64,000 bases of DNA from Isoperla grammatica (taxonomy: Eukaryota; Arthropoda; Insecta; Plecoptera; Perlodidae): assembly GCA_945910005.1 (NCBI GenBank), contig OX246745.1, positions 15,214,274 to 15,278,273 of the forward strand, read 5' to 3'. Positions within the stretch are counted from its first letter, which is position 1. Each line of letters begins with the position of its first letter. This document shows positions 53,458-64,000 of the stretch, piece after piece. Made by a program: the position numbers and the translations under genes. Under the pieces are notes generated by a model. That model had not been told where the DNA came from. It searched no databases and saw only the letters and a program-made list of their open reading frames with translations.

Positions 53458-53587
<130 letters not shown>

Positions 53588-56395
53588 CATACCTTTTTCT
53601 TTGAACATTATCATAGTGTTGGGTATCATAGTTCATAGTTCAACAACTTGATAACCCAGGCTCTCAAGTATTGATTTATCGTTACGGTAGATTGAAGGCT
53701 TGACGGGCTAAATCGCTATAGCACACAAAATGGCATTCCTCTATAGGGATGTTTCTTCTGCTCACTCATAGAAGAGGTAGAGTTCAGGGATCGACAGGAG
53801 ATGTGAGCTCGTATCGCGCAACCTACCCCTGAGAAGGCTGTATGTAGGACAAACAATGACCTCAATTAATTAGTTTACAGTAAAATTGTTCTCAATCTTT
53901 GGTTTAAAGTTTAAACCTGTCAAAAATTGAACGAAAACATTTTGATTGTTTCACTGTTTTTTTCAAGCGAATATGTTAATATCACGCGTCTTGAAGTTTG
54001 GGTTGCGCGCACGCATTATGTAAAATTGTTCATCCATGTTTGAGCTTTAAACATGGTTTGTAAAGTATCTTTCAATAAAATTGTACGAAAATGAAATTTA
54101 ACTAACGCCAAATATACTCAGTAATAGCCACCACTGGTAATGACACGTTTAAAAAAACACGAAAAATAGTTTGATACGCCAGACGAATTTAATATTCGAA
54201 ACTATGAAAAGGGGACGTAGCACACCGTTAGAATTCATGTGACACGTAAACAGGGTGACATACTTCGACGTTAAACAAATCTATGTAGCTTTTCACGCGC
54301 GTCTAGAACTAGAATTCGCTAAACGAAGAACACCTCCAAATTTGTTTGTGCACTTTGGTTTACCACCTGACGTCAAGAGAAGATTTTCAGTATTCTCCGA
54401 TTACGCCAAATCTCCAATGTCTGGGACGTGTCATTTTCCCCTTGCCGTAGTTCTTGAGTCACATCCATACATTGCAATACTTCGTACGAAGCTATTCATG
54501 AAATTCTTCCTATTCTAAATATTTATATTTCCTCGATTTCAAAAGTTGTTTCTTTTGTGAAATATCCTTGTGTCTTGTGCTATTTTTTATTGGCTTTTCT
54601 TTCCGTCTGTAGTGTTTTCTAAAGTAGCAACAATCTTGAATCTCCTCAAGCGCAGACTTTTCAAACAATAAATCACAATTATTTTTTACATTCCTTCCTC
54701 CTGCCTGGGATAAATAGTAAATTGAACTATTTTCGTCTGTCGACGATGATATTATGGATCATTAATTTGTACCCGATTTTTTTTTTAAAAGAAGGAATGA
54801 AATTGAAGTTGAATCAATATACATTTCGCGCCCATCCATAAATATTTATAGCCACTTATCAGATAGTATATTATTCGTACAATAGGAAATTCTAACTCTT
54901 TTTTTGCAATCGAAACACGAATTTTCCCCAGTACAACTTGGTTGAATTAAGGTATGTACCAAATAACCCGGTGGGCTCGGTATTCAATCCTTTATCCGTG
55001 GTAAGTAAGTGTACTGGGCGGACTGTTATAAATCCACCATACGTCCATTTAATCTGTGGGGAAATCAATGACAACGTATGGAATGAATATGTACAGCTCG
55101 AAATGTTCGAGATAAATAATCAATTTAATTATTTTTGAGTTATGAGCTTCGTCGTTTTCGTTAACACGATTACAGCTCTAGTATTGCAAAGCTGTTGAAT
55201 GTAATTGTCCAATCCGGTGCAGGCAGATAGGACCAATGGACTGTGGAGCCTGTAGGATTATGGGTGTGTAGGACTAATATTGCCATTTTCAGCGCCTGTT
55301 GGAGTATTGGGATGTATACTTTGGAATCAAAGTCTTCAGGGTTGTTTGAAAGATTTAATCAGAAATTCGGCTTCTGATAGAGGTAAAAATGGGAAAAAAC
55401 ATCAGTATTTTTGAGTCGGTACTCGAACAGCCATGCATGTAACATTTAAAAAAAAATTTACTAAAATTGAAACCTACAGATTAAATCTTGTTCAAAATTG
55501 GCTGTAGTTGGCGTTCCAGTACGATAAAAACGTGTAGAGGAAGTTCGCCTAATTATATGGGACTGGCAACATATTACACTAAAATAAAAACATATTGAAA
55601 AAGCGAAAAATTTTATCAAAATACGTTCAAAAACCTGTGAATTCATAAATAGTCTAAAACAATCTTCTGTAAAAATGAGAAATTCGTGAAGTGCGGATTT
55701 GTTCATTATATTTGCGAAGGAACACTATTGGCTCGTACAACTTTTTAAAATTTTTATTTCAATCTAATATCCTTTTCATAACCATTAGTAAAACAACATG
55801 TTTTGTCCTTCCCCTATCATTAAAGTCATGGCTATTTGTGTATATCAGGGACAACTCTACACAAGCTAGATAAAGAGTGCAATCGGTGGTACTAAAATTG
55901 AATTGCTTGACATAGAGTAGATGATAAAGTGAGTACAACTATACCATAGTAATGTGTGGCACGAGATAAGAGCCAACATCTTAACTTAACTAAGTCTCTG
56001 AATTATCTCCATCCTCATGGTTTTCGTTTTATCCTCATCCACTCCAGTTACTAACTATCGCTCCAACGTTCAGGTAAACTTTGACTTCCAGACGTATTAA
56101 ATCCACTTCTCTAACTCTTACCCCAATATAATGTGTATGTATACAGTGAATGAATGGTGAAGAGCTTTCTGCAAGTGCGTTAGTCTGTTTGCTCGGGAAG
56201 TTTGTTTAAACGGATTGAAAATATTGATAGTTAGACGAAGAGATGAGTGAGTTAGAACGATGAATAAGAAAACAGATTTTGTAGAAAATATCCTCGGTCA
56301 ATGAAATATGATATAGATGTTATAAATATATTGTAAATGTATTTATTATGGGTTGTATTAACCCAAATACAAGAGAGTATATTATGTAATCGGAA
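53588..56395. other. AT-rich intergenic DNA, no gene recognised
   Basis: Frames at 54255-54518 (plus, GTG start) and 55461-55706 (minus) carry no recognised domains. No repeats noticed. Confidence 0.5.
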
Positions 56396-56523
56396 ATTCC
56401 TTCCCAGCTATCCAAACACCTTAATAACCTAGTAAGTCACCTGAAGAGGGGCATATCAGGTAAAGCTGGTGTGCACCCTATAACGGGTATTCCTACAAAA
56501 AATTATTAATTATTATTAATATC
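56396..56523 (+). mobile_element. 5'-truncated SINE copy
   Basis: TTCCTTCCCAGCTATCCAAA to GGTGTGCACCCTATAACGGG matches the 3' half of the 13931-14201 SINE very closely, on the opposite strand. It ends in an ATT-rich short tail. The tRNA head is missing, as expected from incomplete reverse transcription. Confidence 0.75.
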
Positions 56524-57210
56524 AAATTAAAACAAGGGTAATGTCGTTGCCGTTATAAATTCTGGAAAGTGAAACTAAAATACACACTTAAATTGATTAA
56601 ATGCAATGTATTAGGTTCGTTTGTAGTTTTTCTTTACGACGCATGTTTCTATTTTGGAATAGAAACTTATCTACTTATTGTTTGTAGTTATGTTCAGTTT
56701 TATTCAATTTTTCGAGTTGTTAAAACGTGTTATTAGGTGTTCCTAAGACAATTTATAAAAATGTACTCAAAATTAATATTCATCAAGAATGCTCGTGTTT
56801 TTTTCTGCTGTATCCTCGTGCGAATCAATGTTCGACGTGATGTTGCGTTATTCTTGAATCTAACAGTATTTGTTTCTCATCGTGTCTGTGGGATTGCGGT
56901 ATCGAGGCAATCGCTAGCGTTGCATGTACAGCGTTCCAACTGTCAACTGTGAAGAGTGTCGTGCCATAAATAAAGCCGACACGGCAGCACTCCTGTGCAA
57001 GTGCTGGTATTTGCCACTAGGAGCGCGGCCACTGCATTCTGGTCTCTGTACTCTCTCACTCCCGCACCCCAACACACAAACACGTGGAAATAGTTTGATG
57101 CATATCTTTGTTTCATTTCAACAAAATGTGTTGATCTAGCCAACGAACTGTTCACTTGTTATGTACTAGAAAGTTAGAAAAAAGGAAGAGAGCAACTAAT
57201 AAATATATAA
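56524..57210. other. Intergenic DNA, nothing recognised
   Basis: The interval 56880-57100 is less AT-rich but has no supported coding frame. Confidence 0.5.
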
Positions 57211-57514
57211 TAGGGCACTAGCAACACCAAAAGACAACAATATAACAAATGAATTAAACTGATGGACAGACCATCAGCTGTCAAAATAATAAAATTGCAA
57301 CCATAGAAATAAAAACAAGTGTAGCAATAGTAACTGCTCGCCATTTTAAACTTTTAATGATAGACAATGACTAAGTGAAAGTTTTGTATGTGTATTTGTT
57401 TGATTTTTGTTTTGTTTTCCAAAATCAGAAGAAATTATTTTTTGACAGCTTGTGTTTGTCCTTCGATTCAATTCATTTGTTTCATTGTTGTCTTTTGGTG
57501 TTGCTAGTGCCCTA
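57211..57514. mobile_element. MITE with near-perfect terminal inverted repeats
   Basis: TAGGGCACTAGCAACACCAA at the left end is mirrored exactly at the right end (57495-57514). The inverted match continues through AAGACAACAAT, AACAAATGAATT and, less exactly, CAGCTGTCAAAA. TA at both borders fits a TA duplication (Tc1/mariner-like). The interior is not coding. Confidence 0.8.
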
Positions 57515-58016
57515 TACTAAATGCTACAATGACCTTTAAAATGCATCAGAACATCAGATTGTCATCATTGAAGTTTAAAGTAAAACAAGTAAAACAAAAA
57601 TATCCTATTTAAAATAGTTTAAACTGATAAGAGATGAATTGTCCGTATTACATATTTACATAAGTTTTTTCCTACTTTGTGTATTACACCGCATGGATTA
57701 ACCACAAACCAAAATATCAATTACAAGTGGTTTATGTTAAGATCTATGAAGAAGTAACTCGTGAGTGATTAGAGTTGGCGAAAACGTTTATGACGACTGG
57801 GAGTCAAACCAAAGCCATATTATCTTATTTCCTGGATGAGTTTTGGTGATAAGAGGAGGACCTGGTTGGGTTCGGTTCCGGGTTAGATAAACCTTTCTAC
57901 AGTTAATATTATTTCACAACAATATTAAGACAATAAGTTTTATTTTTTTATGCGTAATGTACTCGGTGAGAACCAGCTGATGTTTGTAGGAACAAATCGA
58001 TGAAGTATTCATGACT
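57515..58016. other. Intergenic DNA, nothing recognised
   Basis: No feature noticed. Confidence 0.5.
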
Positions 58017-58125
58017 GTGGAAAAGCTCGGAAACCCTTTTAATCAGGATTGCTGTTAGTTGTAATCAGGGATCGAGCCCGTGAACTCCTGCATTAGAATC
58101 TGCGTGAGTGGTGTTGAATACGAGT
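58017..58125 (-). mobile_element. SINE relic retaining the tRNA-head region
   Basis: GGAAAAGCTCGGAAACCC, AATCAGGATTGC, GGGATCGAGCCC and CATTAGAATCTGCGTGAG line up with the head and upper body of the 13931-14201 SINE. The B-box equivalent GGGCTCGATCCC (minus strand) is still readable. Confidence 0.5.
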
Positions 58126-61100
58126 CTATCTAAAGCGGCACCAAAATAATAATTATCTCTCCAATCGCTCTGCCATATAGTAACGCATATGAAGGGGTGT
58201 CTTTGCCGCTAATGCAGCTATTTTCCACGTATATTCAATGAATAAAAAAGAGATTTGTGCCTCAGTGCAGAATGATGCAAGGATTTACTGTAATCCCCGT
58301 ATCAGTCTTTCACAGCACTTGTGTGTTGGCTGACAAACGTGCCTGTGCTATCTGTCAATATAATATGCTTCATACTTTCCATACGTAATAAGCCGCCTCG
58401 TGGAGAGAAGCTATCTAAATTCGTGTTGCAGAGTCGGTGGTAAAGAAATAACGGATTCTTTACGGCGTTGAAAAGAGATGAATAAAGCATTCTTGTCTAG
58501 CAAAGAAAGTACAGATTACGGTTTGACTGACGCACACTGTTTTTCTGCTTTTCCGTGCAGAACCAGAATTTCTTCTACGAACATCTAAAATTGGCAAACC
58601 GAGTAGTATTGCAAGATACATATGTCAACTGCGACAACGGATGAGTGGTTTTGTCAGAGATAACTATATTATCTTGATAACGTGACGGGCGGTACAACAT
58701 TTCAACTGAAGCTTTTAGAAACTAAATATAGTTAGATATATGTTTGGAATTGTGAAGAATATTTAAATAGGTCAGTTCAACAAATTAAAGAAAATATAAT
58801 TGATTGACATACCGATATTGGAAGACATGCAACGGAAGTTTGCAAACTTCTACATCAACTAAAGTCTGAATGATATCGAGGAAATTATTTGATTGTCATC
58901 AGTAACATACACGTTGAAAGGAACTAGCTACTGTGGTGTTGTATCAGTATCGTTGATGTTATTGACAAGCGTAACATTGCCTGGTTTACTTTTGCCGTAG
59001 TTGTCACTAGAAATAACGTTAACATTAACGTTATAGCCCAGCAAAAACAAAATAATCACTTAAGATGGAAGCGCTATTTAATTTCAGTGATAGACCGAAT
59101 CTATTTCTGCGCAAAGCGCAGAATTGGCTCCTTAAGTACTACTGTAGGCTCATAAAATTAACAAATCGTACTGAAGAATACATCTTCCGTCCATAATCGG
59201 AACTATCGCTTCTCTGTTGGGTCAAGTCGTTCTTTTGATAGCCCCGATCAGTGTTATACCCCCGCTACGCACTCCCCCAACTTCAGTTATTAATCTTGCC
59301 ACTTCTGACTTCTCTGTAATTCATCACACAGGACCAGATGGATTTCTCGGTAAGCTCAACAGCTTTATTGGACAACCTTTAGAAACATCTGTGTTAATTA
59401 TACCTGGGAACAAACTTCCAATCTGTTCTCTTAGGACCTTTTATGTTCGACTTTTTTTTTTACTATGGTTAACTTTCTACAGAGTTAGTCTTAAAGGCAC
59501 TATTGGAGTGGTCGAGTTTCGACAGTAGGGGTTCTTTCATCGTGCGAACAAATTAAATGATTTCTGTCTACCAGAAAAAGATGAAAAACATTACCTTTGG
59601 ACGGAGAATGAAATCTTTTCATTACAGAAACTTTCAAGATTAATACCTGTGAGTTCGTACATTTGTTTAAGTGAGCTAGTTTATAATTAAAACTACTGAC
59701 TTACAGATACGCAATTTGTATTATATCGGTAATTCAAAATATATTGGTCGAGCGCATAGACACTATAAATACTGCAAAATTTGAATTTAGTGACAACTAT
59801 GGCACATCTTCACATAATCAAGTCAAAATGAGGTTTTTGTGAGTCTGTTTTACGCTTGACCAAAGTCATATATTAGACAGAGTACAAAGGCGATGAAATA
59901 GCAAAAATATAACGAAAAAATAATGATTGCAGATTAGCGTTGTTCCCCGACCTCGTAGAATACGGCGCTCTGTGTGGAAAACTCTAAATGTATGTTTAAA
60001 AAAACGTGTTAAACTTGTTAAAATTAACGTGTTTTTGAAAGACCGGCTACACCTCAAAGTTTTATTATTGTGACGGATTAGAATAAGATTAGAAAAAAGG
60101 AATTGAATGAAAATTGGCAAATAAATAGATTTATTATATTGATACGGGTATAGACGCAATACACATTATTTAAAACTATCCGAGATTTGATTCCCTGAAA
60201 TAAATAACATTGTATCGTTTTTTGAGAGGCAACTGAAAACCTTCTAACGTTGTATGAGAGTTGGAGGTTGTCAATTCACATATATTTTCAAGAGGTCTTC
60301 AAATCGTTTGACTACTGTTAACAAATGGCCCAACGTGTGATATGAATATTTATCGACACCCCTCGGATAGATTCAAAGAGGTTCGAAGTATTCAAAGGAA
60401 GGCCCCCCTCCCCCCCCCCCCCTTCGAATCTGCTTGAACCTCACGACCTAGATCGCGCGTTACGGTTAAATTAGCAGCCTCGACAGCAACCGGCTAAAAC
60501 AAAGACCAAACTGAACAAATTAAGAACGAAAAAAAAAATCAAAATGAAAAGTCTAGCTACAGTACGAACTTTCCTAGCGTGTACTTTGAGACAGATTACT
60601 CGTCGACTTCCGAAACCGACGGACAAGTGTGCGGTGTACCGTCGGTTGGGTTCACTTCTCTTCGGGCAAGTGGGCACTAATCTAGGCTTGCTTATATTGG
60701 CGAAAGGCCAAACGATACGCAATGCACTTCCCTTATGAATCCCACGTGGCACAGACTTATCTGAAATTCGTTGTTTGGAGAAAACAGTGGCTCTGGGTAT
60801 AATGACCGTTTCATGTAGAAGGCTGGTTCGTCCCTAGAGAGTGTGTAGTGTGGGACTTGGCTGAGTTGACGATCAGATAATGCTGCCCTTAGTTTCAAGA
60901 CGTTCTAAGCTCGCTATCAATAAAGCCAAACAACTTCTCAAGGCCGATAAGACACTCCAATGTTGAAGACGTATACCCCCATGAGTGCTTTTACTATAAT
61001 TCAATGTGTGCGATAATGCCACTATGGGCATTGACAAAGTATGCACAACTAATTAAAATACTATTTACTAGGGACAACAATTAATTCGCGCGTAATTTAG

Positions 61101-61789
61101 GCAATCAAATCGATAACATTTCATTAATTTCGCACGTAGGTTGAAATTTGATTTAAAAAAACTGAGTCGAATTAAAAATGTGAGCGTATGTTTTGCAGTA
61201 CTTTGTTCACGTAACCTAAGCACGTAACTAAGCTCACGAGTTAAAACCATGGGAACGACACTGTTCATTGTATATGGATATCCAATTTTCTAGAGCGATG
61301 TACCCTTTATAATGAAACTCTTTCCCCAATGGTTTTGCAATTGTTTTGGTAGGAGATGTTCAGCTTACAATTATACGGAGTGGGAATTGGTTTTTAATAG
61401 GTATTAGGAGCATAAGCTGTACGAACCCGTATATGAACTGTACAAATAGATCGAGAGATTTTTACCCTTCTACGTTGACAAGTCTTGTTAGTCCTAAGGC
61501 TTATCATAAGCTTGGAATGATGTGGTGTATTCAAAAGATTAAAAACAAAATTGCATGAATAAAAGCTATTTGCTTGTCGATGAATGCCAGCGTAATCCAA
61601 TAATGTAAGTGTAATTTATAATTTTAATATCATTTTTAGTTGACTCTTTCGCTGATAGTATCAATTTATTTTGGTTTCATAACAATGGGGTTCACCTGTA
61701 TTGTTTGGTACAGTTATCCTTGTTTAAAGAAGGTATCCCACATAAGTCGCACCACACGGCATGGGAAGAACCACTTAGTATCGTGCCGA
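58126..61789. other. AT-rich intergenic DNA, no gene recognised
   Basis: Contains a 22-nt near-palindrome at 59013-59034 (ATAACGTTAA, CA, TTAACGTTAT) and a C run at 60403-60422. A 64-codon ATG frame at 60544-60738 is unsupported. Nothing else was recognised. Confidence 0.5.
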
Positions 61790-62590
61790 TCTGTCTTTGA
61801 TTCAGCTTGATTGGATAAATGGAGTCTTCGTAAATAGCGTTTGAAACTGATGTTGCCAGGTCGCCAGCAGTGACGTCACTAGGGGAGAATTGAGCGTGAA
61901 TACATGGATGTATAGTCCAGCCACGACCGGGCTCCGTGCAGTGACGTCACTAGGGGAGAACTGAGCGTGAATACATGGATGTAGTCCAGCCGTGACCAGG
62001 CCCCGTGCAGTGACGTCACTAGGGGAGAACTGAGCGTGAATACAAGGATGTAGTCCAGCCGTGACGAGGCCCCGTGCAGTGACGTCACTAGGGGAGAACT
62101 GAGCGTGAATACATGGATGTAGTCCAGCCGCGACCAGGCCCCGTGCAGTGACGTCACTAGGGGAGAACTGAGCGTGAATACATGGATGTAGTCCAGCCGC
62201 GACCAGGCCTCGTGCGGTGACGTCACTAGGGGAGAACTGAGCGTGAATACATGGATGTAGTCCAGCCGCGACCAGGCCTCGTGCAGTGACGTCAATAGGG
62301 GAGAATTGAGCGTGAATACATGGATGTAGTCCAGCCGCGACCAGGCCTCGTGCAGTGACGTCACTAGGGGAGAACTGAGCGTGAATACATGGATGTAGTC
62401 CAGCCGCGACCAGGCCCCGTGCAGTGACGTCACTAGGGGAGAACTGAGCGTGAATGCATGGATGTAGTCCAGCCGCGACCAGGCCTCGTGCAGTGACGTC
62501 AGCTAGAAACCACTCAAATCACTCCCGAGCTCGGAAGAATCTTATTTTGTTCTACTTTCAGAACGTTTAAAAACACGATCATATTAATAT
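61790..62590 (-). mobile_element. CRE-repeat element, copy B
   Basis: Minus-strand counterpart of 19033-20690. The flank at 62502-62590 (read on the minus strand: GATCGTGTTTTTAAACGTTC ... CCGAGCTCGGGAGTGATTTG) and the flank at 61790-61870 (CAATCAAGCTGAATCAAAGA on the minus strand) align with the two flanks of copy A. The internal unit is 69 bp instead of 63. Divergence of both flanks and units indicates two old, independently evolving copies. Confidence 0.6.
61871..62501 (-). repeat. 69-bp tandem array with a TGACGTCA in every unit
   Basis: TGACGTCA starts at 61871, 61942 and then every 69 bases to 62494, giving ten sites and nine units; the first unit is 71 bp because of an extra TA. The minus-strand unit shares TCCCCTAGTGACGTCACTGC and TGTATTCACGCTCA with the 63-bp repeat at 19110-20575. 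It differs in the middle, where GCCTGGTCGCGGCTGGACTA replaces the shorter segment. Confidence 0.96.
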
Positions 62591-62660
62591 ATAAAAAGTT
62601 TGTTTAAGACAGGATATTCACGGGTAAAAACTTTGTGATGGATTGCGCGTAACAAAACGA

Positions 62661-62760
62661 AGATTGATTGATTTATTGCAATTTACTCGTTCACAGGCTG
62701 GAAGGTCGTAAGGCTCTCGCAGCCGTAATCTTCATTAACACTTGACTGTCTGATATTGCT
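62661..62760 (-). mobile_element. Possible LINE or SINE 3' end, minus strand
   Basis: On the minus strand, GCCTTACGACCTTCCAGCCT and GAGTAAATTGCAATAAAT run into CAATCAATC, resembling a retroposon 3' terminus like that at 30040-30090. The body is unidentified. Confidence 0.35.
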
Positions 62761-63020
62761 GCGTCCATCGAATATAACTATGACGTCACAGCTGGCGAGG
62801 CGAGCGAACAACCGAAACACCAAATTCATCGTTTTGAAAAACTAGTAAAAATGCATTTAATATTAATAACAATCATTTGCTGAATAGTTTGTATGGTACT
62901 TGCTATGTGGTACTTATGTTTACAACTATTAAACACAGATCATTAATCACAGATCATTCTCTTTTGCTACATCCCAATACATTATCAATAAAGCTATAGA
63001 TTTATCTTAAAAACCCCTCT

Positions 63021-63352
63021 AATAATATAATATAATATAATATAATATAATATAATATAATATAATATAATATAATATAATATAATATAATATAATATAA
63101 TATAATATAATATAATATAATATAATATAATATAATATAATATAATATAATATAATATAATATAATATAATATAATATAATATAATATAATATAATATAA
63201 TATAATATAATATAATATAATATAATATAATATAATATAATATAATATAATATAATATAATATAATATAATATAATATAATATAATATAATATAATATAA
63301 TATAATATAATATAATATAATATAATATAATATAATATAATATAATATAATG
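63021..63352. repeat. (TATAA)n microsatellite, about 66 units
   Basis: An uninterrupted pentanucleotide tract of about 330 bases inside VNTR element copy B. The equivalent position in copy A has only a few degenerate units. The Tyr-Ile-Leu frame across it is an artefact. Confidence 0.98.
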
Positions 63353-63359
63353 TAATACG

Positions 63360-63785
63360 CGGCCAGTGTTAGTTCCCCGCTCCGCCGCCGCCTCCGAGCA
63401 GCGCTGAGAAGATGTGTTGCTGGTTGCCGGCTCGGTTCTGTGCAGGCGGTCAGTGTTAGTTCCCCGCTCCGCCGCCGCCTCCGAGCAGCGCTGAGAAGAT
63501 GTGTTGCTGGTTGCCGGCTCGGTTCTGTGCAGGCGGTCAGTGTTAGTTCTCCGCTCCGCCGCCGCCTCCGAGCAGCGCTGAGAAGATGTGTTGCTGGTTG
63601 CCGGCTCGGTTCTGTGCAGGCGGTCAGTGTTAGTTCTCCGCTCCGCCGCCGCCAACGAGCAGCGCTGAGAAGGTGTATTGCTGGTTGCCGGCTCGGTTCT
63701 GTGCAGGCGGTCAGTGCTAGTTCCCCCCTCCGCCGCTGCCTCCGAGCAGCGCTGAGAAGGTGTGTTACTGGTTGCCGGCGTGCAG
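63360..63785 (-). repeat. 87-bp GC-rich VNTR, five units
   Basis: Same unit as 16290-17020 on the opposite strand. GAGCAGCGCTGAGAAG recurs five times at 87-base spacing from about 63395 to 63743. Units nearest the TATAA tract are the most alike; the 63743 unit has several private changes. Confidence 0.95.
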
Positions 63786-64000
63786 GCGTTCCGCACGCGA
63801 CTCTCAATACAACAGACTGTGATGAACCAATGTATACAGATACCGTGTTGTATTCAATTTATGTTCCATTTGTAGGCTAAAGAGGGTATAGGCATGTCCA
63901 TAGCCCTAAAATTGCCACACTGTCCTGTCATGGGACAGTTAAACTACAATAAATTGAACTGGAATCAAAAATTTAGTTGTAGATTACTGATAACATGTTT

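Larger units (their letters stand above)
62956..63915 (-). mobile_element. VNTR-bearing dispersed element, copy B
   Basis: Read on the minus strand it has the same modules as 16171-17111. The 5' flank holds TAGGGCTATGGACATGCC, CCTCTTTAGCCTAC and TTGTATTGAGAGTCGCGTGC. Then come five 87-bp VNTR units (63360-63785), a TATAA tract (63021-63352), and the 3' flank GGGGTTTTTAAGATAAATCT ... GTAGCAAAAGAGAAT ending at 62956. The flanks are clearly alignable to copy A but diverged. Confidence 0.75.

Noticed and set aside
60544..60738. 64-codon basic frame with ATG
   Set aside because: No recognised domain, no splice or promoter support; length is within chance for 64 kb.

Overview
The window is a eukaryotic, AT-rich, repeat-dense stretch that looks like a gene desert. 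I found no gene I can name and no long unique coding frame. The only protein-level homology I recognise is decayed non-LTR retrotransposon sequence: a Jockey-type reverse transcriptase tail near 5.6-6.3 kb and an R2-like C-terminal fragment near 42.2-42.4 kb. LINE 3' ends of the arthropod kind (short TGAAA or AAAT tails) and a dispersed tRNA-headed SINE family suggest an arthropod, perhaps an insect with a large genome. This is an inference from repeat style, not an identification. A 200-base run of N at 15391-15590 is an assembly gap. Layout, left third: 0-7.8 kb holds a TIR element (2154-2625), a hairpin, a 76-bp pyrimidine-rich tandem repeat, a TIR element enclosing five 104-bp tandem copies (3587-4350), a candidate small cysteine-rich exon (5259-5465), the broken Jockey LINE, and a PIF/Harbinger-like non-autonomous transposon with a TAA duplication (7075-7767). 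A long, nearly perfect inverted repeat with arms of about 428 bp lies at 11474-12346, followed by two tRNA-derived elements at 13.4-14.2 kb. Middle: 20.7-61.8 kb is mostly unremarkable AT-rich DNA. It carries small palindromic MITE-like elements (27890, 39506, 40308, 57211), LINE 3' ends, SINE relics, dispersed repeat pairs and long microsatellites ((TAA)n, (GTAT)n, (CTTA)n, (GTC/GTCGTT)n). The most striking structure is two kinds of repeat-bearing dispersed element, each present twice in opposite orientation near opposite ends of the window. One carries an 87-bp GC-rich VNTR plus an AT pentanucleotide microsatellite (16171-17111 plus strand; 62956-63915 minus strand). The other carries a 63-bp or 69-bp tandem repeat with a perfect CRE/ATF palindrome TGACGTCA in every unit (about 19033-20690 plus strand; about 61790-62590 minus strand). 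Relative to element orientation the order is the same at both loci: 87-bp VNTR first, CRE repeat second. Both pairs keep recognisable unique flanks, so these are diverged copies of real elements and not random satellites. No operon, CRISPR array or functional RNA gene was supported. Homology statements were made by eye from the sequence alone.
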